NCBI GenBank assembly: GCA_016946835.1
Contig: JACVTC010000059.1
Span: 470,001-534,000, forward strand
DNA from: Neocallimastix lanati (nom. inval.)
Lineage: Eukaryota; Neocallimastigomycota; Neocallimastigomycetes; Neocallimastigales; Neocallimastigaceae
DNA: 64,000 nucleotides
Direction: 5' to 3'
The position numbers were made by a program, and so were the translations under genes. Below, in pieces: positions 15,472 through 27,200 of the stretch; positions within the stretch are counted from its first letter, which is position 1, and each line of letters starts with the position of its first letter. The notes under the pieces are model-generated. The model saw only the letters and a list, made by a program, of their open reading frames with translations, ran no database searches and was not told the origin of the DNA.

Positions 15472-16872
15472 ATGAAATTTTCACAAATAGCTGTCATATT
15501 ATCCTCATTAACGGCTACAGCTCTTTCACAAAGTTTCTGTAGTTCCGCTTCTCACTCTGGTCAAAGTGTTAAGGAAACTAGTAACAAGGTTGGTAGCATT
15601 GGTGGTGTTGGTTATGAATTATGGGCCGATAGTGGTAATAATAGTGCTACTTTCTATTCCGATGGTTCCTTCTCTTGTACTTTTCAAAATGCTGGTGATT
15701 ACTTATGTCGTAGTGGTCTTTCCTTTGATAGTACAAAGACCCCAGCTCAAATTGGTCGTATGAAAGCTGATTTCAAACTTGTAAAGCAAAACATTCAAAA
15801 TGTTGGTTATTCATATGTAGGTGTTTATGGTTGGACCAGAAGTCCACTTGTTGAATATTACATTGTCGATAACTGGCTTAGTCCATCTCCACCAGGTGAT
15901 TGGGTTGGTAACAAGAAACATGGTGCTTTCACCATTGATGGAGCTCAATACACTGTTTACGAAAACACTCGTACTGGACCATCTATTGATGGTGATACCA
16001 CTTTCAAACAATACTTCAGTATTCGTCAACAAGCTCGTGATTGTGGTACTATTGATATTTCAGCGCACTTTGATCAATGGGAAAAACTTGGTATGACTAT
16101 GGGTAAATTACATGAAGCCAAGGTTTTAGGAGAAGCAGGTAATGGAAATGGTGGTGTCAGTGGTACCGCAGATTTCCCATATGCTAAGGTTTATTTAGGT
16201 GATGGTGGTAATGGCGGTGGTGCCCCAGCCCCAGCTGGAAATGATCAGCAACAACAAGCTCCACCAACTGGAAATGATCAACAGCAACAAGCTCCACCAA
16301 CTGGAAATGATCAACAACAACAAGCTCCACCAGCTGGAAATGACCAACAACAAGGTAACCAAGGCGGTTGGAACAACTGGGGAGGTAACCAAGGTGGAAA
16401 CCCATGGGGTGGTAATCAAGGTGGTAACCAATGGGGTGGTAATCAAGGTGGTAATCCATGGGGCGGTAATCAAGGTGGTAACCCATGGGGCGGTAATCAA
16501 GGTGGTAACCCATGGGGCGGTAATCAAGGTGGTAACCCATGGGGCGGTAATCAAGGTGGTAACCAATGGGGCGGTAACCAAGGCGGAAACCAATGGGGCG
16601 GCAATCAAGGTGGAAACCAATGGGGAGGTAACCAAGGTGGCAACCAATGGGGCGGTAATCAAGGTAATGGATGGAATAACAATGATGGTTGGGGAAATAA
16701 TAACGCTGCCACTTCAAATGCTGCCTCTAACGCTGCTGCTGCTAATGTCAAAAAGGAAAACTGTGCTAGTCTTTGGGCCCAATGTGGTGGACAAGGTTTC
16801 AATGGACCAACATGTTGCTCTGAAGGTTATTGTAAAGCAGTTAATGATTACTTCTCTCAATGTCAAATGTAA
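15472..16872 (+). CDS. Secreted GH11 endo-1,4-beta-xylanase with C-terminal CBM1
   Basis: Single-exon gene of 466 aa. A signal peptide (residues 1-20, ending TATALSQ) is followed by a GH11 beta-jelly-roll at about 35-245. Recognisable strands include [11 protein letters not shown] and [11 protein letters not shown], with the nucleophile Glu128. The thumb is [15 protein letters not shown] and the acid/base Glu221 lies in KVLGEAGN. The enzyme should hydrolyse internal beta-1,4 bonds of xylan outside the cell. A Gln/Pro/Ala-rich linker with [11 protein letters not shown] repeats leads into ten 9-residue GGNQGGN(P/Q)W units, then an Ala/Asn stretch. A 36-residue CBM1 (about 430-465; CGGQGF, CCSEGYC and the final Cys pair) would bind crystalline cellulose. 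Anaerobic fungi often use dockerins instead; none is seen here, so this is a free rather than cellulosomal enzyme. The catalytic module is nearly identical to the gene at 33906-35135. Confidence 0.96.
   Translation: MKFSQIAVILSSLTATALSQSFCSSASHSGQSVKETSNKVGSIGGVGYELWADSGNNSATFYSDGSFSCTFQNAGDYLCRSGLSFDSTKTPAQIGRMKADFKLVKQNIQNVGYSYVGVYGWTRSPLVEYYIVDNWLSPSPPGDWVGNKKHGAFTIDGAQYTVYENTRTGPSIDGDTTFKQYFSIRQQARDCGTIDISAHFDQWEKLGMTMGKLHEAKVLGEAGNGNGGVSGTADFPYAKVYLGDGGNGGGAPAPAGNDQQQQAPPTGNDQQQQAPPTGNDQQQQAPPAGNDQQQGNQGGWNNWGGNQGGNPWGGNQGGNQWGGNQGGNPWGGNQGGNPWGGNQGGNPWGGNQGGNPWGGNQGGNQWGGNQGGNQWGGNQGGNQWGGNQGGNQWGGNQGNGWNNNDGWGNNNAATSNAASNAAAANVKKENCASLWAQCGGQGFNGPTCCSEGYCKAVNDYFSQCQM
16381..16650 (+). 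repeat. Ten in-frame 27-bp linker repeats
   Basis: Each unit encodes GGNQGGNPW or GGNQGGNQW. The order of the eighth residue is P,Q,P,P,P,P,Q,Q,Q,Q, and neighbouring units share silent variants, the signature of expansion by local duplication. It forms the flexible linker between the GH11 and CBM1 modules. Confidence 0.95.
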
Positions 16873-17535
16873 AATGAAATGTTGTAAGCAATTATTGAAA
16901 ATAATATATTAATGAAGATAAATGAAGATAATGTATTTATTAAATGAAACTATTATTATATAAAATATTTTTATTTACTAATATTTTTTATTAAAAAAAA
17001 TATATATATTAAATAATTATATAATACCATAATATTTATATTAAAATATATAATAAATATTAATATCTATTTATTATTTACTATCAATATTTAAATAAAT
17101 GAAATTAATTTAAAAATAATATTATTTATATTTATATATATACATATCTATTTATTATTTACTATTAATATTTAAAGACATAAATTTAAAAAATAAAATT
17201 ATTTATACCTATATATATGTATTTATAAAAACATGTAAAATTTTATAATTATTAATAAATTATATATAAATATATAATAAAATAAGAAGAGAATATAAAT
17301 TAATTAAAAATAATAATTATATCTGATAAAAAGTAATAATTATAGATAATAAATGGTAATATATATATAACATTAAATGATAATAAAATTTTATTTTATT
17401 ATTAAAATTTGTTTATTTTTATATTTAAACAGAGAAAATAAATAGTATATTAGAATATATAGTAAAAAAAGAAGCTTTTTAAATTTAAAATGATAAAATA
17501 AAAAGCATATTAAAGAAAATATATAATGATTATAT

Positions 17536-17566
<31 letters not shown>

Positions 17567-17860
17567 GCCAGATATATTAAAATAATTATTATATATTACT
17601 CTATAAATTATCATTATTACCAAAAAAAAAAAAAAAAATTGAAAACATATACAGTAAAACGTATAAAAATAATAAATTTACTTTAAACATAAATGCTATT
17701 GTTATATAAACAAATTATAATATAATATTAAATTTTTTTAAAACTGGCATCTTATAAAGCGTTTAAACAAAATTAATAATATATATGAATCTACTAAGAA
17801 CTTTCATAATTATTTGTATTATCAATTGATATAATATTTTCTATTACATTATCGTCTTAC
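16873..17860. other. A+T-rich intergenic region
   Basis: No coding signal is seen. A segment of about 75 bases (TATCTATTTATTATTTACTAT then CAATATTTAAA) occurs twice near 17065-17200. A (TAA)n run lies at 17537-17562. Confidence 0.5.
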
Positions 17861-17865
17861 ACTGA

Positions 17866-18105
17866 TTGTAAAAGAATCAAAAAAGTTCAAAGATCATAAT
17901 CTAATAATAACATTTATTCAAAAATATCGACGACATGATAAGGGTTTAATGATTCCATCTACGATGAAATGCAAAAATATTTGGAATCCAACCCTATCAA
18001 GATATAAAAAAAAAATTGAAATAATAAATTTTAAATCAGAATCGGACGAATATCAACCTACACATATTACTAACAATGTTTTACTGTTAAATTAAAAAAT
18101 ATTTT
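17866..18105 (+). pseudogene. Short decayed coding fragment of unknown origin
   Basis: One + strand frame from about 17870 to 18095 is free of stops and unlike the simple-sequence frames around it (for example IQKYRRHDKGLMIPSTMKC and NIWNPTLSRYKKK). It has no plausible start, and stops follow. It lies 1 kb upstream of the capping-enzyme pseudogene in the same orientation, so it may be another piece of the same inserted element. The family is not recognised. Confidence 0.4.
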
Positions 18106-18959
18106 ACTGATTACATTACTTTATTTTTAGTGTTATTTATTAAATAGAATAAAGTAGTTCATTTTCTCAATTATATTATTATAAATAATTATAATTTAAT
18201 ACAACTAATATTTATAAATATCATGAAATAAATTTGATATAAATATACATGAATATAAATAAGATAAGTTTTATATACTATCTCTAGATAAAGAGATAAA
18301 GAAATTAGCAAATATTAATATTTATGGAATATAACAATTATATTAGATAAATAAAGGTTTAAATATTTATTTTAAAAGGAGATATATTTATTTTGAGATA
18401 AATTACTATAGAAAGTTAAAATTTAATTATTAATCCTAATGTAAATAATTATTTAAATAATGAAAGCGTTGTGATTTTTTGAGTAAAAAATTAGAATGAA
18501 AATATTTATTTTATTTACAAATCTTTGAGCGAATGGAATAACCAGAATACGATCAATTAATGCATTATCTAAGTTTGAAATAGTCAATTTATTATTGTTA
18601 TTGATAATATATAAAAGATCCACATATGCTGTTTGAAGATTCTTATATAAAGATATTATATCTAATATTGAAAAATTGACGAAGAAATAGTTTTCATTTT
18701 TTTTTTAATGAAAACTATTAAAATAGTATTATCAGCAAATAAATCTTAAGAACTTCTATTTCTTTTTCAAATTACCGAAAAAAAAAATTTTTTTTTTTTG
18801 AAAACATATACAGTTTTAATTAGTATGATTTTTTATATTTTTATATTGAATGAGTGGTTTTATTATCATAGTAATTATCTGTAGTATTATAGCATTAATA
18901 ATGATAAAATAATTTTTAATAATGTAAAAGATATATATATATATATATATATATATGTA

Positions 18960-20900
18960 TTTTTAATATTGATATGACAGCTTTTGATGATAAGAATCAA
19001 TTAGAAATCAATTTTTCAAATAATATTTATCTTGAGAAAGAGAATATTATGTATATGATTCATTCGATCATATTATTGTTAGATTGCTTAAATTTCATTC
19101 TGGATTATTATTTTTTTTTTTTTTTTTTTGATGCCAAAATATGAATTTTAGAAACCAATTATTCCTTCGATAGATATATTAAATAAAGAAGCCAAAAATT
19201 TAATAAACAATACTTTTTTATGTTTTTTGCTAAAACGGATGGATTTCGTAGATTGATAATCATAATAAATAATAATTTGGTGTTTAGTATTTCAGAAAAC
19301 TCTCATGTAGAATATATTTGTCAAACAAAGGCAGATTTTCATATGGTATTAGATTGTGAATACTTCGATGATATATTCATTCCATTTGACCTAATTTTTT
19401 ATAATGATGAAGATTTGAGACACAAATCTTATACTGATCAAATAAATATTCTGAACGAATCAAACTTTGAAGAATTCAATAATAAAATAATTATAAAAAA
19501 AATATTATTAAATGTTCCTCTTTTCCCGAATTACAAAATTTCATAGCTTCGTTTACTAAATCTGATAATCCATCAATATCAAACGAAGGTATCATCATTA
19601 TTACAAATGGACAATCATCATATTATGACAATGTAAAAGTTTATAAAATTAAAACTAGAAATACTACAGATCTTCGATTTAATGGAAGATATTTTTATAC
19701 CTGTGATCTTTTAATTAAAAAATCAACTGTAAATTTACCATTTTCAGAATATAAAGAAGTGTGCCTACAATATCATAAACATAAAAAATTATATTCAATA
19801 AAAAATATTACAGGTGTCCCAAATAATACAAATAAAAAAAAAATAATAAAAAAAATAATAAAAAAAATAATAATAGAAATAATAATAGAAATAATAATAG
19901 AAATAATAATAGAAATAATAATAGAAATAATAATAGAAATAATAATAGAAATAAAAAAATAATAATAATAACAATAATAGCAATAGTAATAAAAATATTA
20001 CAGAAATAACGGATAATAAATTTTATTATTATTATTATCATGAACAAGTTGAAATCATTGATGATGTACCAACCAAAAAAAACATGTTATTTCTAATTAT
20101 TTAGTCAGAGAGAAAAAAATTTCATTCATAGTGGAAATTAATTTAGATAATAATTCATTCGTTAAAGAACGGAAAGACTTCTAATAGTGTAAAAACCTTT
20201 AATAGAATGCTAATTGCTTTCTTCCAAAAGGTAAATCTTGAAATATTTTCACCTTCTTCAACTGTTTTAATACATAAATATCACAATATCATTAAGCAAA
20301 ATATTCTCCATAAATATAAAAGTAATCTTTTAGATATAGGAACAGAAAATGGTGGTGATCTTCACACAAGTGGAAAAATTTCCTCAAAATTGTTTGTGTT
20401 AAACCTAACCATGAAAAAATAAAATTTTGAAGGAACGTATTTCTAAATCCGAAATTCATAATCGTATATCGATATGCCAAAATACCATTCAGAATACTAA
20501 ATTAAAAGATATTTATAATGTTGCTACATGCTTTTTCACTTTAAATGACTTTACTTACAAGGATATCGAAAACATGCTTGATAATATTAGTAGAAATATC
20601 AATAGAACTTTTGTAACTCTCTTTTTTTACAGTAATTTATTCAAAGAAAATAGTGATTTATCTTCAATCCATTATAAAAAATGTATTATTTGATGACATT
20701 ACTCCCATTAATAACTTATTGAATAAAGAATCTCCTTTTTATTTATTAAGTACTTTAAGATATCTTCATAAAGAATTTGATAATATAATGTCAGTTAATA
20801 TAAATAATTCAAACATCAAAAATCATTACTAAAATGCCATTCACAGTTATAAAAAATAATTGAAATAATAGTTGAAATGTTTAAAAAACATCATTTTAAT
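18960..20900 (+). pseudogene. Broken virus/linear-plasmid-type mRNA capping enzyme (copy A)
   Basis: Fragments in all three + frames read in order as the two catalytic parts of a multifunctional capping enzyme. About 19190-19540 carries nucleotidyltransferase motif I (AKTDGFRR, with the lysine that would hold GMP), a motif III-like VLDCEYFDD and a motif IIIa-like IPFDLIFYNDEDLR. About 19540-19700 gives motif IV-like EGIIITNG and motif V-like KIKTRNTTDLRF. About 20280-20700 is a cap guanine-N7 methyltransferase-like region with SAM-binding LLDIGTENGGDLH. This guanylyltransferase-then-methyltransferase order is known from large DNA viruses and from yeast cytoplasmic linear plasmids. It differs from the separate nuclear fungal capping proteins. 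Several frameshifts, stops and an expanded AATAATAGA microsatellite (19840-19965) break it. Copy B at 44765-46290 is related. The family call is inference from motif order; non-function is seen directly. Confidence 0.7.
19838..19966 (+). repeat. (AATAATAGA)n minisatellite inside the pseudogene
   Basis: AAAAATAATA units grade into about eight AATAATAGAAAT-like 12-bp units. The corresponding part of copy B (45205-45285) has a different AAT/AAAAT array, so each copy expanded independently after decay. Confidence 0.85.
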
Positions 20901-22570
20901 ATTATTAATTAATACCAAATAGAACCATTTTCATTTCTTAACTCATCTCAATAATTGTACTCTTCTTATTTAAATGTATTTTTGAAAAAAATCATAAATT
21001 ATATTAAAATCATTTCATAATATTTAATTTTCTTTTTTTTTTTTTTTTTTTTTAATTAAATTAAATTATAATATTTACAATAATTTAAAAAATAGGATAC
21101 AATATAAAATAATTTTTAAATAATTAAATTAGAATAAAAATTAATAATTGAATAGTGGTATTATATTTGTAACCAGCTCTTAATTGTAAGATTAAGAAAA
21201 GCTACATATGTGAATTTACCTTTAAATTTTTTATATAAAATCAATAATAAAATATTTGATAATTAAAATACACCATAATTTTAGAATCATACACTTTGAA
21301 CTTAGCATTTTGGAATGAAATCTGAGAATACAAAAAATGCTCAATATGTTTTTTATTTTATTTTATTTTATTTTTATATTTTTATTAATACTTTACTCTT
21401 TTATATTACTTCACCATTTATTTTATTATATTTTTATTAATAATAAAATTCGTATTATTTCTTATGAATATTATAATATTTATTTATAATTATTATTTAT
21501 TATCATTTTTTCTTAAAGTATGAAAATCACCTATTATTATTAAATACTTTCTAATTAAAATAATAGATATTTATTAATTGAAAATATTAATATCACTTAT
21601 TATTTAAAAATATTTTCTTTTTAAAATAATTATTAATATTTATTAATTTAACTGTTATTAATGAAATTTTGAAGTATATATATATACTTATAAATAATTA
21701 TATTATAAACAAATAAGGATACAAGTAATAATTATTTTCAAACTCTAATAATAACAGTATAAGGGATAAACCCCAAATTCTACCCAATCTTGAATTTGAG
21801 GTTTATTGTTTATTTATCTTATGTATAACTTTTTAATTTTTATTTTAATTTATTTTTTTTTTTAAATCTATCTTTATTTATAAAATACAAATAATACAGA
21901 ATTTTTTTTACATTTATAGATTTATTTTTTTTATTTTATTTTTTATTTTTTATATTTATAAAATATATATCAAAAAATTTTTTATACTTATATTTATTAT
22001 TTAATAATTTATTAATTATTAATATAATTTTTAGTATATTTTTTTTTTAAAAAAAAATATTTTATCTTTCATATTTATTTCAATTATATATACAACATAT
22101 AATTTGCTTTTTTTTTACTATGTTTATAAAAATATAATATAATTATACCTAATAACGTAATATTATGAATAAAAATCTAAAATTTTATAATTAAAATTAG
22201 AAATCAAAATTAAAAAAAAAAAAAAAAAAAAAAGAAAATGAAAAGATTGAAAAAAAAAAAATTTTTTTTCAAACATAACTTTTAATTAAATTAAATTTTT
22301 TTTATTATTTTTTTATTTTTTATTGTTACTTTTTTTTTAGGATTAAACAATATATTATATATATATTTATATATAATTTTGAAAAAATTAATTATAAAGA
22401 AAAAATAATAAAAATATTACAATATGTATTTTATGCCTTAATCAATAATAATATAATACTAATAACATTATATTCAATATATTGGAATAATTCAATATGA
22501 ATTTATTTAATAATTTATTTATTTATTAATAAAATAACTTAAAATGTTTTTTTTTTATTTTTTATTTTTT
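20901..22570. other. A+T-rich intergenic region
   Basis: No gene recognised. It holds poly-T (21033-21052) and poly-A (22213-22232) runs, TTTTATTTTA-type simple sequence, and a short less A+T-rich patch near 21720-21830 that does not translate into anything recognisable. Confidence 0.5.
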
Positions 22571-22860
22571 TTTTTTTTTTTTTTTTTTCAATTTTTATCT
22601 TGATGGTTAGTACTAGTGAGCTAACATACATAAGATTTCTGGATCTTGCCCATTTTATCTTAATTTATATGGGGTATATAGAGAAACGAAGGTCGACGTC
22701 AAACTAGTAAGCCGATTAGCAACTATTATGGCTATGTAATACATTATATTTAATTGTGGTAACCTATATATATTGAATATTACACAGCTCTAGGATGTAC
22801 TCACAGTATATATAAATAAATATACATAAATATAGTATTATGTAAAAGAAAGGTGACATC
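22571..22860. other. Unexplained less A+T-rich island after a T-run
   Basis: About 230 bases from 22600 to 22830 have much higher G+C than the surroundings (for example CGAAGGTCGACGTCAAACTA and GTAAGCCGATTAGCAAC). They begin immediately after a T-run (about 22566-22588). No open frame, tRNA fold or match to the SINE or repeat R of this window is visible. On the minus strand it would be a roughly 230-bp sequence with a poly-A tail, compatible with an old retroposed transcript. Confidence 0.4.
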
Positions 22861-23333
22861 TATGTATATAAAGATATATACAAAAGTCCAAAAAAAAATA
22901 AAAAATAAAAAAAAATAAATAAATAAACTGAAGGCAAATATACTTTAAAAAGTGATTTAATATTAAATTCTAAAAAATTAGTAATTAATATAAAAGAATT
23001 TTTAATATGGGTTAGATTTAAAATGTATTATAAGAATCTAGTGGATTTCACAATCTTGTATTTCTCAATTTTCATATGTGGCTTGCTATTAATAATAATT
23101 AAATAAATAATAATATTCTTTTTTTTTTATATATAAATTAATATTCAATTGTAATAATAATTTTTTTTAATTCTTTTTTAATAGATATTATTTTTTTTGA
23201 AATAGTTATTTAATAATATTTAATTGAAAAATATATTATTATTTATATATTTATTCATGATTTTTTATATCAATATAGCCTAATTTTTGAAATATAATAA
23301 ATATATTATTATAAAAATATAAAAAATATATTT

Positions 23334-23337
23334 TTAA
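23334..23337. repeat. Left 4-bp target duplication (TTAA) of the LTR element
   Basis: TTAA directly precedes the TG of the left LTR and recurs directly after the CA of the right LTR at 31386-31389. Confidence 0.75.
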
Positions 23338-23662
23338 TGTTAAGGTTTTAGAGAATTAAATAAAAATAAAGTAAGGAAACACAAATTTTATTTATTTATT
23401 TATTATTTTTATTTATAAATTTATTTGATTTTATTTTATTTTATTTTATTTTATTTGATGATATTTAAAAATTAGTAGCAAAATTTACAACTATTTATAC
23501 TTTTTTTTTCAAGGCATAAAAGTTGTTCTTGCCACTAAATTACATTTTATTATTATTTTTCTTTTTATATATAAAAACTATTAAATTTAAATTGATTTTT
23601 ATAATCAATTATATAAAATTTAATTATAACAATATAAATAAAATACATTTATAATATTAATA

Positions 23663-23712
<50 letters not shown>

Positions 23713-24199
23713 CTATCTAAAATATTACTAATAAGAATTTATTTAATTGGCTAAAATTTTTATTACAATCTGTTAAAATATTCAAATAAAAATAAAAATA
23801 CTATTCTAATATAAAGGTTTTTAATAAAATAAAATATTTTTCAATATAAAATAAAACATTTCGATATAAAATTTTATAATAAAAGTTAAAATATAATATA
23901 TAAATTTTTAATTATCAATATATAAAAATATTATTAATACAAATTTTCATTATTAATATAAAAATAAAAAAATAAGATTTATTATTAATATTGTTAATAT
24001 AAGTTTTAAATATATAAAAATATTACTATTAATATAAGATTTAATATAAAAATTATAAAGTTTAATATAATTTTTGATCTAATTTTTAATCTTTGAATTT
24101 AAAAATTTATTAAAGTACAAAAATAATAATGTACACATAATGTATTAGAAATAAATCGTAGATTTAATTAAGAATGCATTATTTAGTACATTCTTATCA
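23338..24199 (-). repeat. Left LTR (3' LTR of the element), 862 bp
   Basis: Direct repeat of 30525-31385, bounded by TG...CA (TGTTAAGG at the left, TTCTTATCA at the right). It contains a 41-T run from 23667. In element sense it starts TGATAAGAATG and ends CCTTAACA. Pol ends only 18 bp inside it, and no strong polypurine tract is seen between, only a short GGGG-containing stretch. Confidence 0.95.
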
Positions 24200-24217
24200 A
24201 GATGCCCCGACGAAGAC

Positions 24218-27200
24218 TCAAGCTTCTCTGTAAGCGGAGTTAAACTTTACTAAATTTTTAAAATGAACATTCCTATCGAGTTGTTTCCCAGTTTTCTGAT
24301 CGATTAAGGTTGCCGTGTTGAATTGAATTTTTAAAATTTTAAATGGTCCATTGTAATATGGTTCTAGCTTAGTGCGGCTAAAGTTTCTAACAAGAACAAG
24401 ATCACCAGCTTTTAATTCTTTTCCTTTTTTCATACTTATTTGTTCTTCTCGTCTTGTTGCCCAATACTTGTTAGCATTCTTCACATTTTCGCATGCTTCT
24501 CTAGTCCATTGATAATGACGAACAAATTTTTCCATTAAAATTTCATCATACGATTTACCTGCATTTTCAATTGTTCTTATGGCTATATCATAAGGCTGTT
24601 GGTCTTCTCTTCCATATACTAATTCAAAACTAGAATGTCCGGTAGCTGTGTTTTTGGTAGTTCGAAGTGCCCATAAAGCAGAAGGTAAAACTTCATCCCA
24701 ATCTTGATTTTTCCTTCCTAATAAACGAAGTAATTTTCCAATTTCTTTATTTCGGTTTTCAGTGAGACCATTGGATTCAGGGTGATAGGTAGCTATGAAT
24801 TTTACATAAACATCATAAAGATCAAGAAAGATTTTAGTCATATCAGAAGTGAATTGGACTCCATTATCTGTAGTAATAACTTGAGGTACACCATGTCTTG
24901 CAAAAACGTTTATTAAAAATTTAATTATATCAGAGGAAGTTATGTTTTCAGTGGGTTCGGCTTCAACCCATTTGGTAAAGTAATCAACAGTTACTATAAT
25001 ATATTGATTATTATTTCTTGTTTTTGGTAACGGTCCTATAATATCTAATCCTAAATGCACAAAGGGACCCTCCACTTTAGTTGGATGGTTTTCGGTTGGT
25101 TCTGGATATGGTTGAGGACGATTTAATTGGCATTTTTCACAATTACTAACAATTCTTTTGATATCTTTAATCATATGATTCCAATAAAAGTTTTTCTTAA
25201 GTCTTTGATATGTTTTGTAATATCCTTCGTGGCCAATATTATGAGCTTCTAAAATTAATTTAAACCTTTCATTTTCGTCCGTTATTAATTTTCTATAATT
25301 TCCATTGTCGATAAAGTAATCTTCACCATCAATAACAGTAAACTTTTCATTAATAAATTCCTTTATAACCTTAGATAATAATTCTTCATTATTTCCATTA
25401 GTAATTTTTGTTAATAATATCTTTCTCTCTTCCTTACTTTTCATTCTTGAAAGAGCATCAGCTAACACATTCTTTTTGCCTGATTCATATTTTATATTAA
25501 TTCCGAGCATACTAGCGGTTAGACACCATCTTGTTTGCCTTGCATTCAAAGGTTCTTTATTCTTAAATAAACCAACTAATGGTTTATGATCTGTGTAAAT
25601 AGTTGTAGGTAATGGATTTCCTTCAATATAAGATTTAAATTTAGTCATACAGTAAAACAAAGCGGTTCCTTCTAAATCGGTAATACCATAATTCTTTTCA
25701 GCTTTCTTTAAACTTCTACTTATAAAGTGTATTGGATGCTCCTTACCGGTTTCTTCTTCTTTTTGTAAAAGAACTCCACCAATTCCATTATACGAAGCAT
25801 CAGTTCTAATGATAAAAGGTTTGTCAAATGACGGAAATTTTAGAATAGGTGCATTGATTAATTTTTCTTTTAGGAGTTCAAAGCTTTCTTGTTGTTCTTT
25901 ATTCCATTCATATTTGGTATTCTTTTTCAATAATTTACATAAAGGTGAGGTAATTTGAGCATATTTAGGAATAAAATCACGATAATATCCCACTGCTCCT
26001 AAAAATGATCTTAATTCATGAAGTGATGAAGGGGCTTCCCACTTCTTAATAGCTGTTATCTTACTTTCCATGGGACTTAATCCTTTAGTAGTAAGTTTGT
26101 GACCTAATACATCAACTTCAGTTTGAAGAAAATGGCACTTTTCAATATTAATTTTTAACTTGTTTTCTTTAAATACTTCTAATACTTGTTTAATATGAAT
26201 TAAATGTTCTTCGATACTTTTTGAATAGATCAAAACATCATCAATAAATACATAAACAAATTCACCAATAAAAGGGAATAAAATTTTATTCATTTCTCTT
26301 TGGAAGGTTGAGGGAGCTCCAGTAAGTCCAAAAGGCATAACCTTAAATTGATAATTTCCAAACTTAGTAGTGAAAGTGGTTACTTCAACGCTTTCTTCAT
26401 CCATTAAGATTTGGTGAAAACCAGAAAATAAATCAAGAGTTGTAAATATTTTAGATCCTCCGAGACTATCAAAAATTTCATCTATATATGGAACTGAATA
26501 AGAATCTTTTTCTGTCATATCATTGACTTTTCGGTAGTCAATGCACAAGCGCCACTTTCCATTGTGTTTTAGAATGAGTACTACTGGAGATGACCATTCT
26601 GAACAGGATGGTTCTATCAATCCTTTCTTAATAAGCTTTGTAAGTTCTTCTTTTAAGATATCTGATTTTAATTTAGTTAACCTATAACTTCTTAATTTTA
26701 CTGGCTTTGCATTTGCTTTCAAACGGATCTTATGTGGTGAAAGTTTAGAAGGAGTTAGTTCTTCTGTTGAAGTGGCAACTATGTCAATCATTTCTTTGAG
26801 AATTTTAATAATTTGTTCTTTATAATCTTTATTTAAGGTACTTAAAAATTCATCACTCTCAATAAATTCCATTGGAGTTAATTCCTTTATAATTTCCTTT
26901 TCATTATTCGTTTCTTTAACTTTTCTAATAGTGCAAATTATACTTTCTTCATCATAATATTGATTATTTATTTTAGCTATTTCTTCGTATTCACTTTCTG
27001 ACAAAAGTTTACATAGACTGTTTAAGGTTGGATGAATAAATAAACAATGATCGATTTGAGTTTTAAAGTTTATTAACATATCATAAAATGAGTCTTCTTT
27101 CTCAATAATTCTAAAGTCCGCATTAAATTCATAATTATTAATTTTTACTGGTAATCGAACAATAATTCCTTCCGAGTATTCTTCATCTTGTGTTGCTAGT

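Noticed and set aside
16184-16717. Long minus-strand and alternate-frame ORFs over the GH11 linker (also 33912-34481 on the second gene)
   Set aside because: They are antisense translations of the 27-bp repeats; the GH11 frame has all the family motifs and these have none.
19759-20047. Small ORFs of Ile/Glu or Leu/Phe repeats on both strands
   Set aside because: They are translations of the AATAATAGA minisatellite within a pseudogene.
23338-24199. Left LTR as a solo LTR
   Set aside because: It is paired with 30525-31385 in direct orientation around intact gag-pol.
24200-24217. Polypurine tract next to the 3' LTR
   Set aside because: Only a short mixed stretch with GGGG is present in element sense; not long or pure enough to call.
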